Source: Phylloscopus collybita (Eukaryota; Chordata; Aves; Passeriformes; Phylloscopidae). From it: a stretch of DNA of 64,000 bases. The notes under the pieces were generated by a model that had not been told where the DNA came from, made no database searches, and saw nothing but the letters and a program-made list of their open reading frames with translations. Position 1 is the stretch's first letter. The number at the start of each line of letters is the position of its first letter. This document shows, piece by piece, positions 32,521 through 42,623 of this stretch. A program made the translations under genes and the position numbers. Location: positions 1,899,501 to 1,963,500 of the forward strand of contig JAJNNQ010000100.1 of assembly GCA_027886175.1 (NCBI GenBank), given 5' to 3'.

Positions 32521-33584
32521 ACCCTTCCCACAGCTCCCACAAAAACCCACCCCAGTTTACTCCAGTGCTAATTCCCAAATCAGGGATCTCCCTCTTCCCA
32601 CCTCCTCCTCCCAGGGACAGCAGGAAAGGAGTTCCTGAGAAAACAGATTTTTTTTTTTTTTTCCCCCCAAGGAAACTCCTCCCCCTTTTTTTTTTTTTTT
32701 TTTTTTTTTTCACCTGGGGATGCAGATCGGGGTCCCAGAGAAATCCAAGCAGGGTTCGGTGTTCCACACCCCCTCTCCTCCCTCCATTTCGGACAATTCC
32801 CTGGGGAGCAGCCTAGGAAGGATCCCTGGGAACGCAGGCAGCCGTTTTTCCTTTAATTAACCCCAAAGTGGCGGCACCTGCGCAGCCCGGGGGGTCATTA
32901 ATTACTTAATTAGCCGGGGCCGAGTGCTGATGAGCCGCAGTGATTCCAGCTGGTCAGTGGCCCCCAAAATTTCAGCATCCAACCAAACCCAGCTGTGTCC
33001 AGAGAGCAGGAAGGGGTTTAATTCGGTTATTTATTGCAATAACAATTAAAAAAATAGTATTTTTTTAAAATGAATGTTGTGTCTTTCCAAAGGGGAGCAG
33101 AGGGATGGCAGAGACACCCCAAAATTCCGATTTCAGGGGCACTGCTCAGGCAGAGCTCACGGGACACAAGGGGAGGAATAAAAGAGGAAAACAGCAAAAC
33201 CCAGCTCAATAAAAGCCAAATATTCACCGCAGACACGTGCCAACAGCTAAAACGGGTTGGAAAAGGGAATTAGAAAAGGGAATTAATTAGAAGAGGGAAC
33301 AGCCGTACCTTGGGGTGCCCGCGGAGCACAGGAGCAGCAGGGGTGAGGTTTGGGACAAACGGAGAGGAAAACAGCAAAGCAGGGAACAGCCCGTGGAGCA
33401 GGAATGGTTTCCATATCCTGAGCCTTCCCAGCCGCAGGGCTGGGGCACCAAACCCGGCTCCGAGGAGAGGGGAAGGAGCAGGAGCAGCTCTGCATCCCAG
33501 ACAGCTCCAGCCTCTCCTCACTCCTAACACAGGGCACAGCTCGGCCCGGGGAATGCCGACCCCTTCAGCTCTAGCAGGGACAGT
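32521..33584. other. Intergenic, no gene recognised
   Basis: Has T runs at about 32647-32662 and 32690-32710, a possible conserved element (listed), AT-rich sequence at 33020-33070, and unique GC-richer sequence to the next array. Confidence 0.5.
32862..32950. promoter_or_regulatory. Possible conserved element with homeodomain sites
   Basis: GC-rich flanks (GCGGCACCTGCGCAGCCCGG) enclose TCATTAATTACTTAATTAGC, two TAATTA-type cores in close spacing, followed by CCGGGGCCGAGTGCTGATGA. There is no repetition. It looks like an enhancer core; conservation is untested. Confidence 0.3.
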
Positions 33585-33802
33585 CTGGGGACACCGAGGG
33601 GACAGGGAGGGGACACACACCTCACTGACCTGCTGGGGACACCGAGGGGACAGGGAGGGGACACACACCTCACTGACCTGCTGGGGACACCGAGGGGACA
33701 GGGAGGGGACACAAACCTCACTGACCTGCTGGGGACACGGAGGGGACACACACCTCACTGACCTGCTGGGGACACGGAGGGGACACACACCTCACTGACC
33801 TG
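33585..33802. repeat. Minisatellite, 48-bp x 3 then 37-bp x 2
   Basis: CTGGGGACAC starts at 33585, 33633, 33681, 33729 and 33766. The first three units contain CGAGGGGACAGGGAGGGGAC. The last two lack an 11-bp internal piece, giving 37-bp units. All end in CACCTCACTGACCTG. Confidence 0.95.
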
Positions 33803-33809
33803 GGAAGGA

Positions 33810-34085
33810 CGGCGCTGGAAGACGCCCGAGGTTCCAGACAAAATTCCCACGGCGCCTCATCCCCAAAATCTCGGCGGTGGCCAAGAGCTCCGCAGCCCCC
33901 GCCCCAGGGAAGGGGAAAGCCGGCCGCTAATTCATTTAAAAACTCCAGGGTGAGGGATGAGCGCCGGGTCCCTGCAACACCTGCACCAGGAGCTGCCCCG
34001 TGCGAAGGAACCAGGATCGGTGGGGCTGCGATCCCGCTGCCAGGTGGGAAAATGGGATGGGCGGGGCACTCCCAGCCCGGGATCC
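33810..34085. promoter_or_regulatory. CpG-rich patch
   Basis: CpGs are frequent (GGACGGCGCTGGAAGACGCC, CACGGCGCCTC, AAGCCGGCCGCTAATTC, GATGAGCGCCGGGTCC). An AT pocket TAATTCATTTAAAAACTCC sits inside. No exon or gene start is recognisable. Confidence 0.3.
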
Positions 34086-34216
34086 CCTCCAGCTGCTCCC
34101 GGTCACCGATGGTCCCACCTGGGCCTGGAGAGCAGCCAGGGAAGGGTCCTGGCAGCTCCCACCCCTATGGATCCTTCAGAGCCCTTCCAGGACCTGTTCC
34201 CCCCTGGCTGTTCTCT

Positions 34217-34264
34217 GGATGGATGGATGGATGGATGGATGGATGGATGGATGGATGGATGGAT
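34217..34264. repeat. Microsatellite (GGAT)12
   Basis: Twelve uninterrupted GGAT units. Confidence 0.97.
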
Positions 34265-34884
34265 TCCTCCCTCATCCTTCCTCAGGGATGCTCTGCCCCT
34301 GCCTGGTGCTGAGCCCAGCCTTGCACAGAAACACATTGTTCGTGTGTGAACAGCTTCACCTCACAGGGACAGTGCCACGGACTCTGCTGATGGTGTGGCA
34401 AGAATTCCAAGGGAATTCCGTGGAAAAATGGAGGCTTTAGGCATCCAAACCATCCCAGCCCAAACCTTCCAGCAATGTCCTCAACCTTCCAGCCCCCCTG
34501 CCTCGGAGAATTCCCAGAGGGAGCAATCCCAGCCTGTTCCTATCAGGAGGGTTTTCCTTGGATCAGCTGTGGCAAAATTGGAAGGAAGAGAGGAGAAAGT
34601 TGAGCTGGAAGAAGAGAAGAAAAGGTTTTTTAAGGCACTGGGGATTTTCCAAAAGCTGCAGGGCTCTGCCCATCCAAACCCCGGCGTCTTCTCCCACTCC
34701 ATCCCAGTTTAAACACCCTGGAAGTGCCCTGGGGGCTCTGCCTCATTCCCCCCTCTCTTTTCCAGCTGAAAATCTGTGAAAATCACTCTGTGGGAATGAC
34801 ACAGCTCTGGTGTGGATCCACCTTTCCCTCCACCCTTGGGAACAGCCAGGGCTCCATCAGCAGTGGCAGCCAGGAGATGAAAGG
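34265..34884. other. Intergenic, no gene recognised
   Basis: Unique sequence with a purine-rich patch at 34578-34630. Open frames of about 100 aa on both strands show no family resemblance. Confidence 0.5.
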
Positions 34885-35001
34885 CCCTGCTGGAAATCTG
34901 GGAAGGAGGAGAAGCGGGATAAACTCCCTGCTGGAATTCTGGGAAGGAGGAGAAGCGGGATAAACGCCCTGCTGGAATTCTGGGAAGGAGGAGAAGCGGG
35001 A
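34885..35001. repeat. Minisatellite, 41-bp unit x 3
   Basis: CCCTGCTGGAATTCTGGGAA starts at 34885 (with AAATC), 34926 and 34967. Each unit continues GGAGGAGAAGCGGGATAAAC. Copies are nearly identical. Confidence 0.95.
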
Positions 35002-35484
35002 TGTCAGTGACTGATGTGGATTCCTCCCAACTCTGGAGCCTGCAGAGGTGAGAAAGCAGAACCAGCAGCAAAGGGAGGAGCTCTGATGTGAGAGCAGAAC
35101 GGGGCTGGGGGAGATTTCCAATTCCATCTGCCCTTGGATAACGACAGCTAATGAAATACCTCTGGAACGAGGAGAAGTATTTCCAAAGTGATGGAAAAGC
35201 TGTTAGGAGGGGCAGCAGCTCCAGGGGTTTTATCTCCCTTGCCAGGACAAAGGTTCATTAATCATCTGGCACTGTGTCCTGCACCCAATCTTATCTTCCC
35301 AAAGCTCCCCCTGCTCCCCTTCCAGGACATCCTGGAGCAGCACTGGAATATTGATTCCTCTCCTTGTCTCCACGTTCCTCTCTGGAATTGCTGCGTTCTG
35401 GGAACACGGGCACGGCTCTGCCCCAAAACGCAGCCGAGCATTTGGGATCAAGACTGGGAAATCCTTTTAATGACGAAGGAAAAC
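35002..35484. other. Intergenic, no gene recognised
   Basis: Unique sequence; nothing stands out. Confidence 0.5.
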
Positions 35485-35630
35485 CACAGGATCACAGTGG
35501 ACTGGGTGGGAAGGGACCTTCATCCAGCCCCACCCCTGCCATGGGACACCTTCCACTGTCCCAGGCTGCTCCAAGCCCATCCAGCCTGGCCTGGAACACT
35601 TCCAGGGATGAGGAATCCCCAGCTTTCCTG
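35485..35630 (-). mobile_element. CR1 LINE 3'-end fragment
   Basis: The plus strand reads GGTGGGAAGGGACCTTCATC, ATGGGACACCTTCCACTGTC, 'CCAGGCTGCTCCAAGCCCATCC' and AACACTTCCAGGGATGAGGA: a minus-oriented CR1 tail with a degraded terminus (CACAGGATCACAGTGGACTG). Confidence 0.9.
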
Positions 35631-36385
35631 TTAAAATCCAGGACCTGCAGGAAGGTGGGATGTGAGGCCACAAGTAGGAATGAAGCCGGAACTGCCCCAG
35701 ATCCCTTCTCTCTTGGGAAGGTGCTGCCAGAGCTTTGGAGACCACAGCTGGTGGAGACCCTGATCCTTCCTTAGCTCTGGAAAAATGGGAATATTCATCT
35801 GCCTCTCCTGGCTCAGCAGATGAGATTCCCCAGCCATCAGCTGTTGTTTTTTATCATTTTTTCCTGAATCTCTTGGCAAGAGATTCCCTTCCCTGACATC
35901 TTAACCAGGAGCTGTGCTCATGCCTGGGTTGGGAACAGGCAGAGGAAGCCGATTTTGAGGAATCTCAGCTGGGGGAAGCCCAAATCCCAATTTCTCATCA
36001 ACCAACCAAGCACTTAAGCCTGGCTGACACCAGAGAGGAGCTGCTGAGCTCTGGGCTCAGCTTAACCTCTGCAAAACCGCCCTGCCAGCGCTGCCAGCAG
36101 CTGCCCAGTGGGAATTGTTGCTTAACTCCAGCTGGGAGCTGCACCAGCCGTGGCCATCCCTGGGGAAGGGCTCCAGGCTGGGGAGGCAGAGCCATGAGCA
36201 GCCAACAGCAGCCAGGGATGGGATCCCAGCAGTGGGATCAGGGGCTGGGACGGGAATGGGCTGTGGGGAGAGGCTGGAGAAGAGCCAGAGGGTTAAAAAG
36301 AAACCCTCTCTGCCTGATCAGTTATTCCTGTGCAAACAGCAAAGGGGGAATGAGCTGGGCATGGAATGGGTGGCAGGACTGGGAG
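35631..36385. other. Intergenic, no gene recognised
   Basis: Unique GC-moderate sequence. No repeat, RNA gene or credible exon. Confidence 0.5.
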
Positions 36386-36635
36386 GTGACCACCAGAGCG
36401 ATGGCCACCAGAATGATGGCCACCAGAGCAATGAACATGAGAGTGATGACCACCAAAGTGATAACCACCAAAAATGATGACCACCAAAGTGATGACCACC
36501 AGAGTGATGACCACCAAAAATGATGACCACCAAAAGGATGACCACCCAAGTTATGACCACCAAAGTTATGACCACCAAAATTATGACCACCAGAGTGATG
36601 ACCACCAAAATGATGACCACCAGACCTTCAGAGTG
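36386..36635. repeat. Minisatellite, 15-bp unit x about 16
   Basis: GTGATGACCACCAAA and variants (GCGATGGCCACCAGA, GTTATGACCACCAAA) repeat about sixteen times. Occasional one-base length changes break any single reading frame, so the Asp/His/Gln-rich translation is a by-product of the repeat. Confidence 0.95.
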
Positions 36636-36883
36636 ATCCCAGCAGCAGTTTGGAGCTGTTCCTGGAGCACTGGGGATCCCTGGGTGGGGCTGGGAGGGAT
36701 GGAGGGGCACTGCTCCATGGGGCCAGCATCACCGCTCTGGGGACAGCCAGAGCTGTCCATGAGTGACAGGAGCCACTGGAACAGGGCAGAGCAGGGAGGA
36801 GAAAGGCCGTGTTCCTGCAGGAGGGACCTTGCAGGAGGTGGAGCCTGAGGAGCTCTGGAGCTGCGCTCCTCGCTCGGGCCCGA
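36636..36883. other. Intergenic
   Basis: Unique GC-rich sequence leading into a CpG-containing edge (CTGCGCTCCTCGCTCGGGCC at about 36861). Confidence 0.45.
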
Positions 36884-36980
36884 GCTTACGCAATGATTTA
36901 TTTGCATCCTGCCCGAAAACAAATGGATGTTTTACATATTTATATCATAAGATAAAGCCATCCTGCAGCTGATCAAAGGC
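36884..36980. promoter_or_regulatory. Candidate enhancer-like conserved element
   Basis: In about 95 bp there are a C/EBP-like TTACGCAAT, a perfect octamer ATTTGCAT (36900-36907), an AT-rich core TTTACATATTTATATCATAA, AGATAA, and a TCF/LEF-type ATCAAAGG (36972-36979). No internal repetition. The motif density and the abrupt change from GC-rich flanks suggest a conserved regulatory element. This is unverified. Confidence 0.35.
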
Positions 36981-37282
36981 AGGGCAGATCTGGAGGCGAT
37001 TACAGCAAGTGTTTGTTTAACAGAGGTCATGATGCACTCGGAGCGGGCGAGGCCCCGGCTCTGCTCCGCACATGTGAGGGATCCAGGAAGGTCGGGAGAG
37101 GCCCTGGCTCCAAGGGCTGCCTTTCCAAGAGCTCAGGCAAAGCTGAACCTGGCTCCTCAGCCCAGCCTTGGGACAAAGGGTTGGTCAAGGGGAGCAGCCT
37201 TGTGCTGTTTGTGAAATAAAATCGAGTTTAAAGGGGTTTGTGTCCGATGGGAGCTCGGTTTGGCTTCATTTGGAGCTCTGGT
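36981..37282. other. Intergenic
   Basis: Unique sequence; nothing recognisable. Confidence 0.45.
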
Positions 37283-37667
37283 GAGGCTGAGGGAGGTGAG
37301 GGGGCTGAGCCTGGAGAAAAGGAGGCTCAGGAGGGACCTCCTGGCTCTGCACAGCTCCCTGCCAGGAGGGGACAGCCAGGGGGGCTCTGCTCACAGGGGA
37401 CAGGGACAGGAGGAGAGGGAACGGCCCCAGGCTGGGCCAGGGCAGGCTCAGGGTGGGCAGCAGCAGGAATTTCCCCATGGAAAGGGTGCTCAGGCATTGG
37501 AACTGCCCAGGGAAGTTTGGAGTGCCCATCCCTGGAGGTGTCCCAGGAATTCCTGGAGGTGGCACTCAGTGCTCTGGGTGGGGACAAGGTGGGCATTGGG
37601 CAGAGCCTGGACTCTGATCCTGGAGCTCTTTTCCAGCCTCAGTGACCCTGATTCCCTGATTCTGTGA
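37283..37667 (+). mobile_element. CR1 LINE, longest copy in the window
   Basis: A 385-bp plus-strand copy, in order: GAGCCTGGAGAAAAGGAGGC (end of the reverse-transcriptase ORF), GAGGGAACGGCCCCAGGCTG (avian CR1 'AGAGGAAATGGCCTCAAG'), GGTGCTCAGGCATTGGAACT, CTGCCCAGGGAAGTTTGGAG, CCCATCCCTGGAGGTGTCCC, and the terminus TTTTCCAGCCTCAGTGACCC with GATTCCCTGATTCTG, which keeps the 8-bp-type CR1 terminal repeats. It is 5'-truncated, diverged and cannot encode an active protein. Confidence 0.93.
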
Positions 37668-38299
37668 AATGGGGATGAGTCTGTCCAGCAGTTCCTGGCA
37701 GGCTGGGCTCTGGAAAAGCTGGGAGCAGAGGGATGCTCCACTCTGCAGTCCTGGCACACCCTGGGCTGGCCTTGCAGGGATTTTCCTGGTTGGGATCCGA
37801 GGTTCCCACTGAACCGCACACTTGGGAATGGGCAGAGGATAAAGGGGATGCAGAGTTTCCTCCTGGAAAACCTTGCAGTGGCTGGGCAGAGGCTACAAGA
37901 TCCAGAGATGACCAGTCCAGCCAGACACTATACTGGGATATACTGGGATATACTGGGATATACTGGGATATACTGGGAATACTGGTCCCATCCCTCCAGC
38001 TGGGTGTCCAGGAGACTTTCCCAACATCCACCCCACAGGGAATCCAGGCTGATGCTGGAGATGTCCCTGGTGCCTTCCCTGCCACTTCACTGAATGTCAT
38101 CCCAGGGAGTTTGATCTCTGCCTGCTCCCTCTGAGACAGCAAACCCCTGCTCCAACCCTGGAGCCTGGATTCCAGCACTCCCCGACAAACAGTCAGGAAT
38201 TTTGCCTTCTCCTGATTTTCCAGCCCTGCAAAGCCACGTTGGGACCTTCCCCTCTTTCCCCGCAGCACAAACGCCCGTGCAAGGCTCAGGAGACAAACC
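37668..38299. other. Intergenic, no gene recognised
   Basis: Unique sequence apart from the 10-bp array listed. The 286-aa minus frame 37639-38499 runs across it and the CpG-rich region, with no family resemblance. Confidence 0.5.
37931..37985. repeat. Tandem repeat, 10-bp unit x 5.5
   Basis: TACTGGGATA repeated perfectly at 37931, 37941, 37951 and 37961, then TACTGGGAAT and a partial copy. Confidence 0.97.
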
Positions 38300-38765
38300 C
38301 AGCCGGGATTTGCGATCCCCGGGATCTCATTCCCGGCCACATCTGGGGCCCTGCCGGCTCCATCCCGGCACAGAAGGAGCTGCGGGACAGGAACGCTCCC
38401 CTCCCGTTCCAAGGGACTCTGAAAAGCAAACCGCGTCCTTCTCTGCCTGGCATCGCAGCTCATTCCCGTTCCCCCGGCTCCCGCTGCATCCCTGCACATC
38501 CCGAATCCATCGCGGCGCTCCCGGTGCCTCCAGCAGCCCGAGCCTTCATCGCCCAGGCGGGGATGTCAGCGGGATGCTGATAAGAGCCTGGCCCAGCTCG
38601 TTATCAGCGTGTGCGGGGCGGGATGGAGCAGCTGCCGGCTCCAGGGGGGGATTCCCGGCTGCTCCGGGGATGCTGCGAACCCCCGGCAGCCCCGGAGCTG
38701 GGAAACCACAGGAATTTTTGGCGAGGCTCTCCCGTCAGTGCCAGCGGAGGTGACTCCAGGCCAGC
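38300..38765. promoter_or_regulatory. CpG-rich patch with paired inverted GATA sites
   Basis: CpG-dense sequence (CCCGAATCCATCGCGGCGCT at about 38499; GTGTGCGGGGCGGGATGG at about 38609). Inside, GCTGATAA (38576-38583) and its exact inverse TTATCAGC (38601-38608) are 17 bp apart. CTGATAA is a preferred GATA-factor site. A regulatory element is plausible; no transcript is identifiable. Confidence 0.35.
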
Positions 38766-38820
38766 GGCTCCGAGGGATGCTCCGGCTCCTCCCCTCTTTC
38801 TCCTCTCCTCTTTCTCCTCT

Positions 38821-38953
38821 CCTGATCCCACAGAAGTTTTTTGGGTTTTTTCCCCCCCATATTTAGTTCCTTGCACGGCACAGGGAGAGGAGCCAAAGCT
38901 CCAGCAGCACCGAGCAGCTCGGCTCATTTGTGTTCAGAGCATCCCCAGCTCCT
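38821..38953. repeat. Unnamed dispersed repeat, copy A
   Basis: CCTGATCCCACAGA, a T/G-rich spacer, then GAGCCAAAGCTCCAGCAGCA, CCGAGCAGCTCGGCTCATTT and TTCAGAGCATCCCCA. The same ordered blocks occur at 42520-42623. It does not match CR1. It may be part of an LTR or another family I cannot name. Confidence 0.65.
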
Positions 38954-39063
38954 CGTGAACCCCAACATCCCCGGCGGTTCCAGCAATTTGAAATTCCTGG
39001 GGATTTTCCCATGAAAATGCCCCGTGGAAATGTCCCTGGAAAACAGCAAAAGCCTGGAAATGT

Positions 39064-39465
39064 AACAAAAAAAAAAACCCAACAAAACAAAACAAAACAA
39101 AACAAAACAAAAAACCCCCAAAAAACCCAAAAACCAAAACAAAACAAAACAAAAAAAAACCAAACAAAAAAAACAAACCCAAAAAACCCAAAAAACAAAC
39201 AAACAAAAAAAACCAACCAAAAACCAACCAAAAAAAAACCCAAACCAAAAAAAACCACACCCCAAAAAAACCAAACCAACAAACCAAAACCCAACAACAA
39301 CAGCAAAAAACACACACAAAAAAACCCAAACAAACAAAAAAACCCAGAAACCCCAAACAAACCAAAACCCAACAACAGCCAAAAAACAAACACAAAAAAA
39401 ACCCCCAAACAAACAAAAAACCAAAACCAAACACACAAAAAAACCCCAAAACAAACAAACAAAAG
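39064..39465. repeat. A/C-only low-complexity tract
   Basis: About 400 bp composed almost wholly of A and C (AAAACAAAACAAAAACCCCC and similar), with only a few G and no T. The first 235 bases or so contain neither G nor T. Partial periodicities of 5 bp (AAAAC) and 4 bp (AAAC) come and go. Open frames on both strands are composition artefacts. Confidence 0.97.
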
Positions 39466-40777
39466 CCACAGATTTGTCTTTCAGACAGAAATTGTCTCAG
39501 CAGCATGAGCTGGTTGGAGCAATCTGGGCACGGGGCAGAGGCTCTGCCACGGAAAAGGGATTATTTGGTCTATAAAGGGATTTTGATACAAAATACGTGA
39601 AAGAACCGAGACTTCCTGTAGCCAAATTCCTGCATAAAACATAAAACCGGCCCAGACTTCAAAGAGCAGCTCAGAAACTTTCCAGCAGATCCACCAAGAG
39701 CTGGGTTTTTAAGGAAGCCAAGGGAACCAGGGCTGCCACCCAGCAGTTTGCTGATTTTATTTGGGAAATTTTCGTGTTTCTCACCACCCACACTCCCTGC
39801 AAAGGGCTCAGCAGGAGTTTTCAGGGCGTTTCCTGGCTGGAATGGCAGAGGGGGTGAATCCAGGCTGGATTCTGCCGGGACTGGGGAGCAGAGGTGCCAC
39901 AGCCTCCACCCCAGATGTCGATGGGGTTTCCTCAGGTGGACACCAGCTGTGGGAACAGGATGGAGGTCAGCACGCTCAGCTTCCCCATATCCAGGGAAAA
40001 CCAGAGCTTTTGGGATCTGCCCTTCTGCTTCCAAGACTTCCCTCACCAGAATATCCCTGAGTCCAAGCGATCCCCCAGAAACCAGGATGGCAATGGGATG
40101 AAAACGGGGAAATGGCCTCCAAATCAAGGTTTCACATCCACTTCCCTCCCCAAAACCCAACCCCCTGCATCAGCCCCCACGCTCCTGGCAAGCCCAATCC
40201 TGATTTTCCAACTGCATCCCCCCAAACCTCTGCAGAGCCCTCGGCAAAGGAGAGATGTCATCCCTCGTATCGGAGCTTTGGTCACAACGTTTATCTTCCT
40301 GACAGGGATCAGCTGGATCCCCCAACACGGACACAGGAGAAGGCCAGGAGCCCCAGCAGGGCCTGGATTGCTCCAGCTGGTGCAGCTGAGGGGTGGAATC
40401 CTGGAGAGGAGTGTTTGCTCCCAGTCTGTCTGCACGTGGAGCTCCGGGATGGTTCCAGCCCACCGGGGCTGGTGGCAGCTCCAGCACAGAGCACGGAGCA
40501 CAGACCTGGATGCATTTTTGGGATGTTTGGGATCCTGGGGGCCCTCCCCAGCTCCTGAAGCCACGTTCCTGTTGGCTTCAGGGCTGGCTGGGCCACAGGA
40601 CAGGGATGGAATAATCCTTGGATTTGCTCAGTGGGAGCAGTGGGGTTCAGTGGGGAGGGTCTCCCAAGGTTTGGGAAAGAGATCAAAGATCCTTTGCCCC
40701 ATTCCAGGCTGGAGAAATGGAATTGGTTCCCAACCCATTCCCAGCTGGTGAACCTGGACAGAGCCCTCTGCCCAAAG
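39466..40777. other. Intergenic, no gene recognised
   Basis: Unique sequence. AT-leaning at 39555-39670. The 285-aa plus frame (39894-40751) is not similar to any known protein and is opposed by long minus frames. Confidence 0.5.
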
Positions 40778-40905
40778 CTTTGGGATGGAAGAGCCCTCAA
40801 AGCTCATTTTGTTCCAACCCTGACACCCTCCACTCTGCCAGGGTGCTCCAAGCCCTGTCCAGCCTGGCCTGGGACACTCCCAGGGATGGGGTTTGTGCCC
40901 TGGTC
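40778..40905 (-). mobile_element. CR1 LINE 3'-end fragment
   Basis: The plus strand reads CTTTGGGATGGAAGAGCCCT, 'TTGTTCCAACCCTGACACCC', GGGTGCTCCAAGCCCTGTCC and CCTGGGACACTCCCAGGGAT: minus-oriented CR1 tail, diverged at the terminus. Confidence 0.87.
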
Positions 40906-42519
40906 AGGATGGGGAAATGCCACAGGAATGCTGGAGCAGCTCCCTGAAGCCCCAGGCCTGCTGTGCCCTGCAAGGGAAGATTTTGGGAATTGTTTCCAGC
41001 AGGTTTCTGGCAGCTCCTCGGCTGCCAGCACCAGGCCCAGACGGGTTTGCAGGAAGGAAACCAACCCCAAGCTGGGCACCACAGGCTCCAGGCACATCCA
41101 GCAGCTGGGACAATGCACCACAAACCAGGATTGCTCAGAGCTGGAATCTCCCTGTTTGTGGGGTCAGAGTGACAACTGGGACAGAAAGGAACCAAAGCAA
41201 ATTCCCTGCCTGGGATGGAGATCCTGGGTTTGCAGCCTGGATTTCCCTAAGGAACCCTCCTTAATCCCTGGACAGGGAGGGAGGAGGCACCTGAAACGTT
41301 CCCTGAGCCTTGATTAACACCTGGTCTTGCTTCAAAAACATCTTCCTGGTTTCTCCCGAGTTGGAGCTGCTTCCTGCAGCTCCACAGAGTCCATGTGGGA
41401 TGTGCCAGAGATCTGCAGCCAGGCAGAGCAGCCCAGCCCCAAGAAACACAGTGTCCTGCCATGGAGAGGGTGTCTCCATGACCTTCCCCTCTCCAGGCTT
41501 CCAGGTTTTATTTGCTTGAACTCTCAGTTCCTTTTTTATGGTTCCCCCGAGCTGACAGGCTCAGCACAGGCTCTGCTCCCATCATTCTGAGATCAAGATT
41601 CCAGCCCTGTGGAAAACAGGCCCGGGGAGCTGGTGGAACCAAATCCCAAGGAAACAACCAACAAGGCTGCCCTGGTTTGAAAGGAGAACTTTCCCAGCCC
41701 ATTTCTTCACCTTGAGCAGAGCCAGTGGAGCTGCCCAAGGCTGGGATTATCCCAAGGGCAGGTGCACACACGGGTCAGCCTCCCCAGCAGCCAGATCCAG
41801 CCTGCAGAGGCACCTGGAGGTTTGGAATTCAGCAGAACTGAAGCGTTTCTGCCTTTGGCTGAGCTCAGCCTCCCTCCCCATCCACTCAGCCAGAGCTGCT
41901 CCCTGCCCAGCAGGGCGGCTTTGTGGGATTAAATGAACGTGTGCACAGCTGATCCAAGGGCTCTGGGATCATTCACTCCACGGGGATTTTCCTCAGCTGC
42001 TCCTCAGCCCTGGTTGGATTTTGGATGGCAGAACATTTGGGTTTTGGCAGCAGTTTTCCCAGGATCTGCAAAGGAGCAGGCACCACAGGCCCATAAACCA
42101 CGATGGGAATTATGTGCAAGCTCAAGCTCCATGGAAAATCCCAGCTGGCCCAGTCAGGGATGTTCCCCTCCCTGCTGGGAGCACCAGCACCTCTCACCGA
42201 GGTCAAGGCAAATAACAACCCAGAGAGTCCAACCTTGGAAATTCCAGCAATCAGGAAGGTTCCTTCTCCCTCACCCTTCCAAGTCAACCGTCGCCAACCC
42301 CTTGAATCCAGGATATTGGAATTGTCCTTCAGCATCTTCCAGTGGAGGGGCAGCCTGAGGAACTGCCCCTTGGAACCTTTCCAAAGGTTCCTCACACTCC
42401 TAAAGCCTGACTTAGCTCCCCAGATCAGGAGCTGATGTTTTTCAGGGTGACCTGAAGTGACTCCCTCAGTGAGCCCAGGACAGAGCCAAGGCCTGGTTCC
42501 AGCTCTGCTGCTTCCTGTT
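40906..42519. other. Intergenic, no gene recognised
   Basis: Unique sequence. A 346-aa minus-strand frame begins at 43013 and ends at 41973. It is the longest frame not made by tandem repeats, but it has no recognisable domain. A short perfect hairpin AACCTTTCCAAAGGTT sits near 42375. Confidence 0.5.
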
Positions 42520-42623
42520 CCCTGATCCCACAGACTTCTCCTGGTGTTTGGTCCCTTCCACTGAAGAAGCCAAAGCCCCAGGAGCACTGAGCAGCTCAGC
42601 TCACTGAGTTCAGTGCATTCCCA
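42520..42623. repeat. Unnamed dispersed repeat, copy B
   Basis: Contains CCTGATCCCACAGACTTC, GAAGCCAAAGCCCCAGGAGC, ACTGAGCAGCTCAGCTCACT and GTTCAGTGCATTCCCA, in the same order and orientation as 38821-38953 but with a shorter middle. Confidence 0.65.

Noticed and set aside
38863..39508. Lys/Asn/Pro/Thr-rich and Phe/Gly/Val/Cys-rich frames of about 190 aa
   Set aside because: Both come from the A/C-only tract and its complement; the apparent membrane-protein character of the minus frames is compositional.
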